Source: Whitmania pigra
Lineage: Eukaryota; Annelida; Clitellata; Hirudinida; Haemopidae
Length of the DNA stretch: 64,000 bases
Direction: 5' to 3'
Assembly (NCBI GenBank): GCA_021613335.1
Contig: JAJTWR010000332.1
Span: 2,635,001 to 2,699,000 of the forward strand
Shown: positions 13,218 to 24,572 of the stretch, in pieces
Numbering within the stretch: the first letter of the stretch is position 1
Layout of the letters: every line of letters starts with the position of its first letter
Program-made: the position numbers and the translations under genes
The notes under the pieces: model-generated
What the model was told of the DNA's origin: nothing
Seen by the model: the letters and a program-made list of their open reading frames with translations, nothing else
Database searches by the model: none

Positions 13218-13424
13218 GTTAAGCAAAGTTCATGATGACCCTTATCTTTAAAGAAATCTTTAAAGTCAAATATTCCAATCACAGACGAAGGTAAGAGATA
13301 GCTTGAGCATTGTTTAAACAAAAAATGTATATCAGAACTAAATAATTTAATATTGTTCAAATTAATTATTTATATAACAAATGAATTAAACTTTTAAAGA
13401 ACTTTTATATTATTTTATGAATTT

Positions 13425-13730
13425 CCCGAGGAAAGATGCTTCATTCAAGAAATTTGAAGCATTTTTCAACCGACCGTTTAACTATTTGTTAAATGTGAGT
13501 TAAGAACAAATAACTTTGGAACAAATTTAAAGTATTTTAAATAAGCACATTTATTGTGGATGAAATGGACTATTATTTATTGTGGATGATTTTGAACTAC
13601 TCATGATAATTGCGTTATCATGCCACTCTAAATCCTTTTTGATTTAATAACAGTGGCTGACTTGACTCAGGTCAATAAACTTGCCTTGCCTTACATCCTT
13701 AGTTATATTATTAATTATATTTATTTACAT
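13425..13730 (+). repeat. Dispersed ~300-bp repeat R, copy 1
   Basis: Sequence from CATTCAAGAAATTTGAA through CAACCGACCGTTTAA to CAGGTCAATAAAC matches 18388-18690 in the same orientation with moderate divergence. No coding potential and no obvious termini. It could be a fragment of an uncharacterised element or a local duplication. Confidence 0.75.
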
Positions 13731-14375
13731 AATAAATGAATCGTTTTTTAATAAGTAATAAACTCAGTGTAAAGAGTTGGCCAAAAAAATTCGCAGCATA
13801 GCAAAGCTTTGAGTTTCTTGAGTCGTTACAGTTTGAATGAGATTTCTTTCTGCGATGAAGTGGCTTCTAATGGAGGTTTTAATGGAAGTTTTAGCAGAAT
13901 TCCCTTCCAATGAAAAATATTCGGGCATAATAAAATAAAACCCCAACTAATGCCATATATTATAATGAATGATAAGATATTAGCATTAATAAATCTTTAA
14001 AAAGAGCCATATTAACACTTATTAATCCGTTATTAATATTTCGATGTAATTTCCATTATAAAAAATTGAACTTTACTAAAAATGGGAAATTATTATTTAA
14101 TCTTGAATGTGAAAAAATGTTGGAATGGTTTAAGTGATTGAAGTGGAATTATTGAAATGGTTAAAATGGCTGGAATGACTATTTTGATTGAAATTGTTAA
14201 AATGTTCGAAACAGCTGGTGAAACAAGAAGTTTACGATTACGACCATTTAGAGACTGTAGTTGTAGGCGTGGTCTTCAATTGGAAGATTATCTTAAAGTA
14301 TCTTCATGGAACCCCTTGACGACGCATTTTTGACGGAGAGCCCCCTGGTTCTTCAGAAAAAACGTTGTTATTAAT

Positions 14376-15140
14376 ATAGTAGAACCCACTTATCTCGACC
14401 TCGGTTAACTCGCCAACCCTATTAAGTTGACGTTTTTGAAATGGAACCGCCAAGTTCCTCCCTTGTCTTATCATTTTCTCATATGTTATGTCGATACTTT
14501 TATGTCGCCGAACCTTAATATCGCGAGCACAAAAAAGGACCAAATTTGCCACTTTACATCAGTTATGTTGATCTCCGTGACTAATCGTCGACATTGAACT
14601 GGAACCGCCAAATTCCCCTTTTTTCGTAGCATTTTTTCATCGGTTATGCCGATTCATTTATGTCGACGAACCCAATTCATCATTACTGATTTTGTCGGAG
14701 GAATAACTGGCTGTAGCTATTCTGTTTTTTTTTCTGTTCTATTTTTTTGTATTTTGTTCTAAAAATGTCTGGAGGTGTTAAGAGAAAAGAGGACAATTAG
14801 TCAATAGAGAGAAAGATTGAAATCATACTGTAGCTAGAAAAAGAACCGATAAACCTTTGTCGTCAGCATGGCATTCCAGCAAACACCATTTCAGAACGGA
14901 AAAGGAATCTAAAGCCAATGTACGAGCAGTTTGGTTTTGATCCAACAAGATAAGTATTTAATGGTTCACAAATCGCGAGCAACAAAACTACCCGTCAATG
15001 GGGGATTTTGCGAGCGATCTTTGTGTTTGCAATGTAGGAAAAAATACTTATAAAGGTTTGTATCGAGAATCGGCTTTGGTTCTTATTGCGAATTGGTAAA
15101 TCTCTGCTGTTAGTTAGTCATGCCTTTTGTTGTTAGAAAT
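14376..15140 (+). mobile_element. Decayed pogo/Tigger-like transposon, copy B
   Basis: It starts AGTAGAACCCACTTATCTCG, matching the reverse complement of the right end of copy A. Inside, plus-strand broken frames read KRKEDN, IERKIEII, LCRQHGIPANTISERKRNL and further TNSRATKLPVNGGILRAIF, an N-terminal pogo-family DNA-binding region with stops and frameshifts. The right end is lost where a hAT-like terminus (CAGTGTTGTAAAAAGTACC) begins at about 15139. Confidence 0.75.
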
Positions 15141-15320
15141 ACAGTGTTGTAAAAAGTACCGCATTTCAGTAATTGAATAAAAGTGCAAGTAATACCTCAA
15201 AAAGTTACATAAGTAAAAGTAAAAGTATTTGTTCAAAGATGTACTTAAGTAAAAGTAGGACGTTACAGCAATTACAAGTTACTTAAAAAGGGAAAAGTAA
15301 AGGTACTGATGTACTTTATT
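15139..15320 (+). mobile_element. hAT-like terminus with AGTAAAAGTA subterminal repeats
   Basis: CAGTGTTGTAAAAAGTACC followed by repeated TAAGTAAAAGTA blocks is the characteristic look of a hAT (Charlie-type) end. It interrupts pogo copy B. No right end was identified. Confidence 0.55.
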
Positions 15321-15408
15321 GTGATGATACATAATTCCATATTATTCAAATGACTATGTATTGTGATTAGTCGCACGATTAATTATTTTAATCGCAGTTA
15401 ACGCATTT

Positions 15409-16142
15409 GTAATCGCCAGTGATGGGCACCAATCAAATCAAATCTCAATGGTCAAATCTCAAATCATTTGTAAAATGATTTAAATCTCAACTACCAAATC
15501 TCAAATAGAATCAAAAAATTCCAAATAGAATCAAATCCCAAACGCCCAAATACCAAATCAAATCAAATCTTCCAAAAATTTCTTGCTGCCCTATCTTCGC
15601 AAATTTTTTCGAGCAAAACACAATGAATTTAACAGCCAACATTTTAACAGTTTCATTATTTTTTTTTATTTATTTATTGAAACCAAAAGAGGTGTCTGAT
15701 AATCAGTACATATTACCGTTTAAAAAAATCATTCATACACCAATAGCTATCCGTCATTTGGTTATCTATAAAAAATTTCGCTAAAATCCCATATTTCCTG
15801 CTATCTAACTCGGACATATTTAAAACGCGGTAAAGCTACAAGTAGAACAAAAGCATGTAACCTACAACAATGTTTATGTAACGGGGAGGACGCCAAAGAT
15901 ATAGAATTCTTAAATTTTTAACCATTTTTACAAAATTAAAAATATATAACCATCTTTATTTCAATGATTTGCTTTTTCAAATCAAATCAAATCAAAAAAA
16001 AGGCAAATCTAATCGAATCAAAATCACTGAGGCAAAAATCGCATTCAACAATGTTCAAATCAAATCGCAACCTTGCCTAAATCACGATTCAAATCATTTC
16101 AAATCGCAATCGCGATTTATTTTGCCCATCACTGGTAATCGC
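15409..16142. mobile_element. Complete non-autonomous hAT element with perfect 8-bp target duplication
   Basis: The element spans 15417-16134 (718 bp), starts CAGTGATGGGC and ends GCCCATCACTG, and is flanked by a perfect 8-bp duplication GTAATCGC (15409-15416 and 16135-16142). The subterminal regions are rich in CAAATCAAATC/GATTTGATT-type motifs on both sides. There is no transposase frame. An 8-bp duplication with CAGTG termini is diagnostic of hAT transposition. It sits inside another terminus-like sequence (GATTAATTATTTTAATCGC...), so it is a nested insertion. Confidence 0.92.
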
Positions 16143-17943
16143 ACATTCCTATCATCCAATTAATTTCCCAAAACGCTTCGAATTTTCATAAAAAATTGTA
16201 TTTATACATGTAATTTAAGACTTTCAGCCAATTGATGAGGCAAAGCAGCCTGTTTATGCAGTTCGGAGAAAGGGAGGCACGTTTACGACATAATTGACTT
16301 CATGTTTTTGCCAAAGGAGATATGATTAGCAATGTATTTTAGCCAAGAAAAGCAAATTGTTTGAAGGTGCGTTCTAACGAGCTGCTAGCAGAGCGACAAA
16401 CCTGGAGTGGATGGATGGCCCATTTGCCAGCCTAAGTGATAGTGAAAGCAGTTCTAAATGGCATTCGTGGTCAGATGTTTGCTAAAGAATGAGGGAACAG
16501 TACTGTTTCTTAAGTCTAATAATATTTTAAATAAACATTTAATCTAAAGCTGTTCCAAGTATCGGACTATGTTTATTATGATGAGGTATTTATGAGTTAT
16601 CATGAACCAGGCGACGGTAGACGAGTGATTAAGACTTTGGCCTTGGTGCGACTCTATTAGGAGTTCAAATCCCAGCCTCTCTCAAGATATAATAATACCT
16701 GATGATTTTAGTCCACCAAATCAGAGATTTTATATTAATTTGGATTAAGACATGGAATAGATGTTCGCACCTTACGAACAAGTTTTACGACATTCCCGGC
16801 TAAACCCCTAAAATTAGCCAAATTAGCCGGGATTGCCAAAAAAGCCGGGGTTCCCCGTCGATTTCTACTTTCCATAGTTGTTTATGGTTTTAATAATGAT
16901 GATAATATCAAGAAAAAGTAAGTTACCAAAACGAAGACTACTAAAATAAATTTAAATATTAATCTTTTTAATTTTAATTAATCGATTAGTTTCTGCAGCA
17001 CTATTCTTTGACATTCTCTCACGAAATATCAGCCACTGATAGCTGCATTTGTTCTGCCCAAATAATCGTAAAGAACTGGATCAATTAAGAAATTGCCGCC
17101 AAGTAGGAAAATGGGATAATTTCAAACTTGATAATCTTTTCCTTCAACGCCGTTAAATTGCATCATTTTAGCGCGCCAATAATTGCTTCGACAGATTCGA
17201 ATCTGAGTTGATGCTTAGAATTGTTGACCAAATTGGCATAAAAGAATATTTTACAATGATGACAATAATAATAGTAATAATAATGATGGTAATAATAATA
17301 ATGATGATAATAATGACAATAATATTAATGATAATAATAATGAGGATGATAATATTTTAAATTAAATGGAAGTAGCTTTTCAAGTCACTATTTCGGTTGC
17401 ATATTTTCATAACGATGAGTTTTTATCGAGATATTATTTTTTCGAATTTATAACATGAAGGTGACGTCATTCATAACATGGGTTTGTGTTAGAGAGTCAC
17501 GCAAAACTTATCAAGAAGCAGGAGAAGAAAGTGAATTGAATTCAATCGGTGAATGTACAAAAGTTTTCTTTTAAGAAGGACGTCCTTTCATTCTTTTATC
17601 GTTATTGAATGAAAGATGAAGACATCATGGAAGATCATGGAACAGGCGCCAAACTATTTTTACATCCAATCTTGTTTCTACTATGTTATCACGCAGGTGC
17701 TCCTCTAGAAGACAACAAAGTTCAAAAGATCTTTGGACATCAAATGATCCGCAAACTAATACAAAAATTTAGTTTTTAATCAATAATTAATATGGTATTT
17801 ATTTTATACTATAATTAGTAAATATTATGATTTTTTTAATTATTCTTATGGTCTATTATAATTATTATTATATATAATTTTTATATTTCTTATTATGATT
17901 TATTTTATGTATTATTACGACCTATTACAACTGCTATTGTCGC
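16143..17943. other. Mixed repeats, no gene recognised
   Basis: It contains a SINE-like head (16606-16690) and an imperfect TAA/GAT tract (about 17255-17355). The stretch at 16790-16860 repeats AGCCGGG/AGCCAAATTAGCC motifs. No exon was recognised. Confidence 0.4.
16606..16690 (+). mobile_element. tRNA-like SINE head
   Basis: TAGACGAGTGATTAAGACTT resembles a pol III A box, and GGAGTTCAAATCCCAG about 40 bp further on resembles a B box (GGTTCRANNCC). Acceptor-stem pairing and tRNA length are not convincing, so a SINE head is the better call. Confidence 0.5.
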
Positions 17944-17999
17944 CTATTTGTTAAGGGCGTATTTGTTTGAACTTAGGCGGTGAATGCCAGAGAGAATGT

Positions 18000-18150
18000 C
18001 AACGACTTGAGAAGTGCAGGTTGGTCGATTGGCTTGAGTGGCGGTAATGGCAGCAGTCGTAAAGCGTCCTGGTTGCAATCCAAACTGAATCGCCAGGGAA
18101 CATATTAGGGTTCGACGCGATATAAATGGTGGATCGATTAAAAAGTCATT
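18000..18150 (+). mobile_element. tRNA-derived SINE, family A, diverged copy
   Basis: GCAGGTTGGTCGATTGGCTT then GGCGGTAATGGCAGCAGTCG and TGGTGGATCGATTAAAAAG match parts of the copies at 10060 and 33565. It is directly followed by a family B SINE. Confidence 0.65.
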
Positions 18151-18270
18151 AGTGCGCCCGCTTGGCCTAATGGTTAAAAGTCTCACTAAGGCAGCGAGGA
18201 TTCGAACCCCGCTGCGGGATTACCGTCCTAATCATCTAGCTATGCAACGACATTAAGAAAACACTTTAAA
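18151..18270 (+). mobile_element. tRNA-derived SINE, family B, copy 1
   Basis: An A box (TTGGCCTAATGGTT) and a near-perfect B box (GGATTCGAACCCCG) lie about 40 bp apart, with a fixed tail CCGTCCTAATCATCTAGC then TATGCAACG. The same head and tail occur at 39290-39410. It reads like a tRNA for most of its length but continues into a conserved non-tRNA tail, so it is a SINE. Confidence 0.8.
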
Positions 18271-18387
18271 AAGTCATCACATCTATCTTGTATAAATAAG
18301 GAACTCAAAAGATCAGCTAATTAGCAACAAGTGAATTCCAAAACGTTGAGTAACTTTTATTTCATCAATTTCGTCTTTAAAAAAGAA

Positions 18388-18690
18388 CCATTTCTTCATT
18401 CAAGAAATTTGAATCAATTTTCAACCGACCGTTTAATTAATTATTAAATCTGATTTAATGACAATTAATTTTGGAGAAGGTTTATAATTCCCGATTTACT
18501 AGGTCGATATAATTTCCAAAAATAAACGTATTTATTGCGGATGAAATATATTTTGAACTTGATCAGAAGAGTTGCAACATTTTCGTATCATTTGATTCTA
18601 AATCCCTCCTAATAACTTACTGATTCAACTCAGGCCAATAAACAACCTTGCCTCACAACCTTAATTATATTTAGTTATATTTATTTATAT
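18388..18690 (+). repeat. Dispersed ~300-bp repeat R, copy 2
   Basis: Direct-orientation match to 13425-13730: shared blocks include CATTCAAGAAATTTGAA, TTTTCAACCGACCGTTTAA, TATTG(T/C)GGATGAAAT and CAGG(T/C)CAATAAAC. It directly precedes pogo copy C. Confidence 0.75.
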
Positions 18691-18693
18691 TGT

Positions 18694-19280
18694 ATTAAGC
18701 CGACGTTTTTGAAGTAGAACCGCCAAATTCCTTCATTGTCTTAGAATTTTATTATCGGTTATGTAAATTCTTTTGCGTCGACGCCCAGCTCTAATATCTC
18801 GTGCACATATTGGGGTCAAATTCGCCACTTTAAATCAGTTATCTCGATCCCTGTGAATAATTGCAGACTTTGAAGTGGAACCGCCAAATTCCCATTTTGT
18901 CGTTGCATTTTCTCATCGGTCGATTCTTTTATGTCGCCGAACCCAATTCCCTTATAGTTCTTGACTGAGGGATAACACGCTGTAGCTATTCTGTTTATTT
19001 TTTTCATTCTAAAAATGTTTGGTATGATAAGAGAAAACTGTATAATTAGTCAATAGAGAAAAAGTATGAAAGCGTACGGCATAAATCACATCGGTTGTTG
19101 CTATATAAACCAAAAACATCAGCATGTACATTCTCATTTATTAACGCACATCATGCACAGAGAAATTTCAAGCACAGGTTAATATGTAGCCGCCATATTG
19201 ATTTTGGTTATCTCGATCATTGGTTATCTCGACGCTTTTTTGCAAACTTCTAGGCCGGCGACATAACCATGTTCAACAGT
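18694..19280 (+). mobile_element. Decayed pogo/Tigger-like transposon, copy C
   Basis: The left end is truncated, beginning within the subterminal sequence (TATTAAGCCGACGTTTTTGA, compare copy B). The right end is intact: AGGCCGGCGACATAACCATG then TTCAACAGTA, matching the terminus of copy A. Most of the transposase-derived segment seen in A and B has been deleted. Confidence 0.75.
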
Positions 19281-21000
19281 ACTCATTGTTATCGCTTCTC
19301 ATAAATCTCAATTCCCAGACATAATTACTCTTTCTAGCCAGAGATCGAAACTACAACTTGTTGACCCTGTTGACCTCAGTACATTTACAACTTTTCACTC
19401 TTGTCTGATTGGTGCAAATTTGAATCGACATGTTGCTGAGCTCGATAAAAATAGCAATTATGACTCCACGAGGGAGTGACTGAAACACATGTGGTGAGTA
19501 ATAAAGGTCCTTGGAATTTGCTTTTTTCTGTCATGTTTACCCTATTCACAAAACGTTGTTTTTTTTTCAACGACCAAAGTTTGAAAGTTTATTATTAATA
19601 ACATTATTTATTATTATTACTTATTTGTTACTGTTATGTAATTATTTTAGAAATAATTTTCAAGCCTCGAGGCATCTTCACTAAAATTAATATAATAGCT
19701 AAAATATGTCATTTCAATAACTGCAAGTAACAGTATTGCTTTCTTGTTTTAAGAAAATGAGAAAGTTTTGATTTTTAAAACCGAATAAAACTCTTGAATT
19801 CTTAATAAATGCTCCATTTGTCCATTATTTATTTATTTATGATCGCATAAAAATAAGAACAGTTTGAAAAGCAGTGTGCTGTGAATTCAAGATTGGAGCA
19901 CATTTAACGACATTTTTAACGCTTGGAAAAACCATTGGTTAATTTAATTCGAATTTTAAAATTATAAATTTTGATTTAAAATATTATAAATTTAAAACGT
20001 AAAAAATATTAATTTTTCTATTTAAAAAATTAATGTATATTAATTTAAAATCATAAAATCTTCTACTTGCGAGAGATGCATGAGTGAATAGAAAGTGGTC
20101 TCAAAGAAAGATTTACTGAAATATAAAATATTTCGAAATCTAAAATTAAATAATATTTGACTTACAAAATTCTAAATTGCATTACTTAAATAGAATATAA
20201 TATTACATAAAATATCAATGAATGTACCAATGAATATCAAATATAGAATATTATGTCATCATTTTATAACATATTTATTATTATTCATATTTATATAAAA
20301 TATCAAAATAAATTAATAAATTCATTGGATAACTTCGAGAAGAGTTTGACAGCGACTCTCAACGTTGGATGGTTTTCGAGCTAAAAGTTCTCATGAAAGA
20401 ATGAAATCCATTAAATACTTTTGGAGCCTCAATTGAATGGAAGAATTTATTCCCAAACAAACCTTCCTATCACTGATCGCATTCAAACTTGTGCTTGAAA
20501 GACGGATGAATTCTATTCGACTGCATGCTCAGCTGAAAGAATCAAATACATTTTCAATGTGATTTACTTTAACAAAATACACGAAAGTATTTTTTCAATT
20601 CACTTGCAACTGGCTTGAGGTTGACATATGTAATGTACGATACATAAAAACATATATTGTACGGACATAAAAAGAAATATATAATGCATGATGATGACGA
20701 CGATGATGACGATGACGACGATGACATATATTGATAAAACCTTTAGCATTTATTAAACCCCCATTAAAATAGGTTAAAATATTGTTAAGATAATTTCATT
20801 TATCTGTTAAATGTTTTAAAGCTTTTGAGTGAATAACTTAATCCCAAGGAAAGACTTTGTTTGTATTCGAGTTTAAAGACAAGTTTCCACCTCGTTATTC
20901 CGTGCAAAGTCGCCATTGCCAAGAGAACATGTATAAAGTCATCCATCAATTTCTCTTCAATGCAGGATCTCAAGACATGAATGAAAGCTATGCATTTGTG
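19281..21000. other. AT-rich stretch, nothing recognised
   Basis: Apart from a short GAT/GAC tract near 20690-20725, no element or exon could be supported. Confidence 0.4.
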
Positions 21001-21002
21001 TG

Positions 21003-21099
21003 ATCATCATCATCATCGTCGTTGTCATCGTCATCGTCGTCGTCGTCGTCATCATCATCATCATCATCATCGTCGTCGTCGTCATCGTCATCGTCATCG

Positions 21100-21141
<42 letters not shown>

Positions 21142-21142
21142 A
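21003..21142. repeat. CAT/CGT trinucleotide repeat
   Basis: Interspersed TCA and TCG units. The His/Arg-rich and Met/Thr-rich open frames across it are products of the repeat. Confidence 0.93.
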
Positions 21143-21415
21143 TCGATAAATCAATGTCAATGTTGTACTAAGTGCTTATGAAGCTGCTGCTTTTCATCTT
21201 CATCAGACGTTCGTCAAATTAGAAAGCAATGATTTTTTTTAAAGTAATCTCCATTTAAATAAAGGTTTATTCATAATATTCGTTTTAATAAATAGAAGAT
21301 GAAACTACCTACCAATTAATTTTCGGTTTCAATAAAAATCCACGAGTGAATTAAAGTCATAAATAAATTAAGTTCCTAATTGAAGTCCATAATTGCCGAT
21401 CTTTTACTTGTTCTC

Positions 21416-21462
21416 GATTCGGGTGACCCGTCATAACAGCCCCGTCAAAGTAGTTGGAAAAA
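21416..21462 (-). mobile_element. Solo terminus of the GGGTGACCCGTCATAACAG element
   Basis: CGGGTGACCCGTCATAACAG followed by CCCCGTCAAAGTAG matches the inverted terminus of the complete element at 26647-27226. No partner end was found within reach. Confidence 0.6.
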
Positions 21463-22069
21463 ACTCAAAGTATGGAAACCAGTAAATTCCTTATTATCCC
21501 TTATGTTCTGCATACCAATTAGGTGATTGCAGAATGATTGTTTATAATTAATTTTTTATTTTATTCAATTATGTTTATAAATTATATTTATGTTTTCAAA
21601 TTTTATTATTTTAAATATTTGTGCATCAGAATAGCAAATCATTTGAAAGATTATAGGATTTTTAATAATAACATATCATTGAGAATTTTTACGGCGATGG
21701 CAACAATAATATTAATATTAAACAAAAAAAAATTGTTAACGTTATAAATCAGTTTATTTTTTTAATGCCTTCCCATTCGCATTGGTGTATCGAGATCTCA
21801 GCCCAGAGAATTAAAGAATGAAATTAAATTTAAATTGGTTAAAAATAAATGTTTCTAATATTACAAATATGATAAATGTGAATAAATAAATATGAGGTTA
21901 AATGATATGAAATTCACTTGTTTCAGGATCCAGAGAAAAGGTGGTGGTTAATTCCTTATTTATTTTTATTATTCAGTTCGGTGTTGAAAATGATGAGCAG
22001 GTGTTTCATTCTAACAAGTTATATGATATTTCAAAGATCAAGTCGGAATTTATTAAGCTCTTAAGAACT

Positions 22070-22325
<256 letters not shown>

Positions 22326-22844
22326 GATGATGGCAACGATGAAGAACACAAGAACTCGTTCGTGATTTGTATGCCGCACCATGTTCGTCAGATCTGCACG
22401 TAACCTATATTCCTTCCTCTGACTGGTAAATGGTTCATCCGCAATTAAGGCCAAAATAACAAATTATTAAAATAATCATTAAATAGTTCATATAGATTAC
22501 ATTGTTCCTAATTATAAAGTGTCCTAATTATGATATTGTTAGCGAGACTAAATACTTTTCTTCTTTGTTTTAGTTCCATTTTATTAACTTTTATTTCTCA
22601 AGAGTTCATTATGGATATAGAAATTAATAGTAAAAATTAAATTAATGATATTTAAAAAATTGACATTATAGATATTATGGATAATAAAATGAAATTATGG
22701 TTAATTAATAAAAAATGTAATTTCAATCGTTAACAAGACAAGATGCCAATGGATTTAATTAAGAGTTGCATGAGAATTTCCAGCAATATGGCGGACGTCT
22801 CCAGGACATGAAACGAGAAATCAATCAATGGATCGGGTAATAAA

Positions 22845-22888
22845 TAATAAAATAATAATAATAAAATAATAATAATAATAGTAATAAT

Positions 22889-22949
<61 letters not shown>

Positions 22950-22992
22950 TAATAATAATAATAATAAAATAATAATAATAATAATAATAATA

Positions 22993-23027
<35 letters not shown>

Positions 23028-23041
23028 TAATATAATAATAA

Positions 23042-23092
<51 letters not shown>

Positions 23093-23117
23093 TAATATAA
23101 TAATAATAATAATAATA

Positions 23118-23194
<77 letters not shown>

Positions 23195-23195
23195 T
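22845..23195. repeat. (TAA)n microsatellite, ~350 bp
   Basis: TAA units with interspersed TA, AAAT and TAC interruptions. The poly-Leu/Ile/Tyr frames across it are artefacts. Confidence 0.95.
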
Positions 23196-24572
23196 AACAG
23201 TTGATTCAACTGTTTTTCGCAATTTGCAGAAGAACCGATTAGTATTTTGTTTTATAATTCTTTACTATCTAAAAATGTCTAAAAAATGTAAAATGCTTAA
23301 TAACATTCATGGCAGAAACCATCTCATCAGAGAGTTATGCAAATGAAATATTGAAATAATGAAACATAATAATATAAATTAATAAAACATGCATTATTAA
23401 CTCGTAAAGCCATTAAATTTTTGTTATCATTAATATTAATAATAAATCAAAATTCTTTTTTGGAAAATTTATCAAAATATAATAACAATTTATTATTAAT
23501 TATTATTATTATTATTATTTCATACCAGTTTTATTTATTCCAAATTTACGTTTATTTTTTATGTTTCTTGTTACGTTTAGGGCGTGTTCAAGTAATGTTT
23601 CATCATGAATTAAAAATTTAAATTTAAAAAAACATTCCGCTCGGTGTGTTCCTCGTAACGACTTGTGACATGTTTTCAAGCATTTTACACAATATTTCAG
23701 AATCAACAGTGATTTTTAAAGCGAGGCTCAACATTTATTCAGAACCATTTGAATGATTTATTAACATACGCCTACCTACTGAATGAATCTTTGAATGATG
23801 GAGTCAATGAATGAAAAAATGAATGAATAATCGAAAGAACGAACGAATTAGTTAATAAATGAATAAACTAATGAAATAATTAATTAATTTATTTATTTAA
23901 TAAACTAAAGAATAATTTTTGACTGATTGCTTGCTGTGAGATTGTGTCATGATTGATTGTTGAATGATTAAGTAATTAATTGATGGAGTCTGACAAAAAA
24001 TTGAATGAGTCATTCATTCACGGGATTGATAAATGAATGACAGAATGTTTGGATGGAAGAGTGATTGATTGCCAGTTCAATGCTTTTCCTCGACTTTCAC
24101 GATAGAGAAAGTAATTGCCTCCTCTTCCTCCTCCTCCTCCTCCTTGGATATTTTGTACAAAAGCAAAAATTCAATTTTTTTGGAAATTGCGATCGCAGTT
24201 CTCGGCGACTTCGTCGTTTGCTTAATTTTTTATTGAAAATTTCCATGCAAATGCTTTTTAGTTCAACGTGCTTGAAGTGCTTTGCAGACTGAAAAATTCA
24301 ATTCGGTATTTAAAAAAAGCTTTAGCTTCGGATGCAGACGATTATGCTAACAAGTTCATCAATTCTCGTATTTCAGCTCTTCCGGTTTGGATCACTTGTT
24401 CCTTCCTGCATGTCTCCTAATGAGACCCTTTCGTTGAGCTGTTGCACATCGTCCAAGTGTCTTCACAGAATTTTTCAAGTTTCTCTATTTGCTGACCGAA
24501 CATCAAGAGTTGAATCCATCAACTTCAACTTCTTTTCCGACAATCATTATCAACTCAAAACTCAGTTTAACC
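23196..24572. other. AT-rich upstream region of the GPCR gene
   Basis: Diverged GAAT/TGAT tetranucleotide sequence covers about 23780-24070. Short open frames at 24065-24655 are not recognised. The last few hundred bases presumably include the GPCR 5' UTR. No core promoter element could be named with confidence. Confidence 0.4.

Noticed and set aside
18151..18235. Genuine tRNA gene
   Set aside because: Good A and B boxes, but the same head plus a conserved non-tRNA tail recurs at 39290, so a SINE is more likely; acceptor-stem pairing could not be shown.
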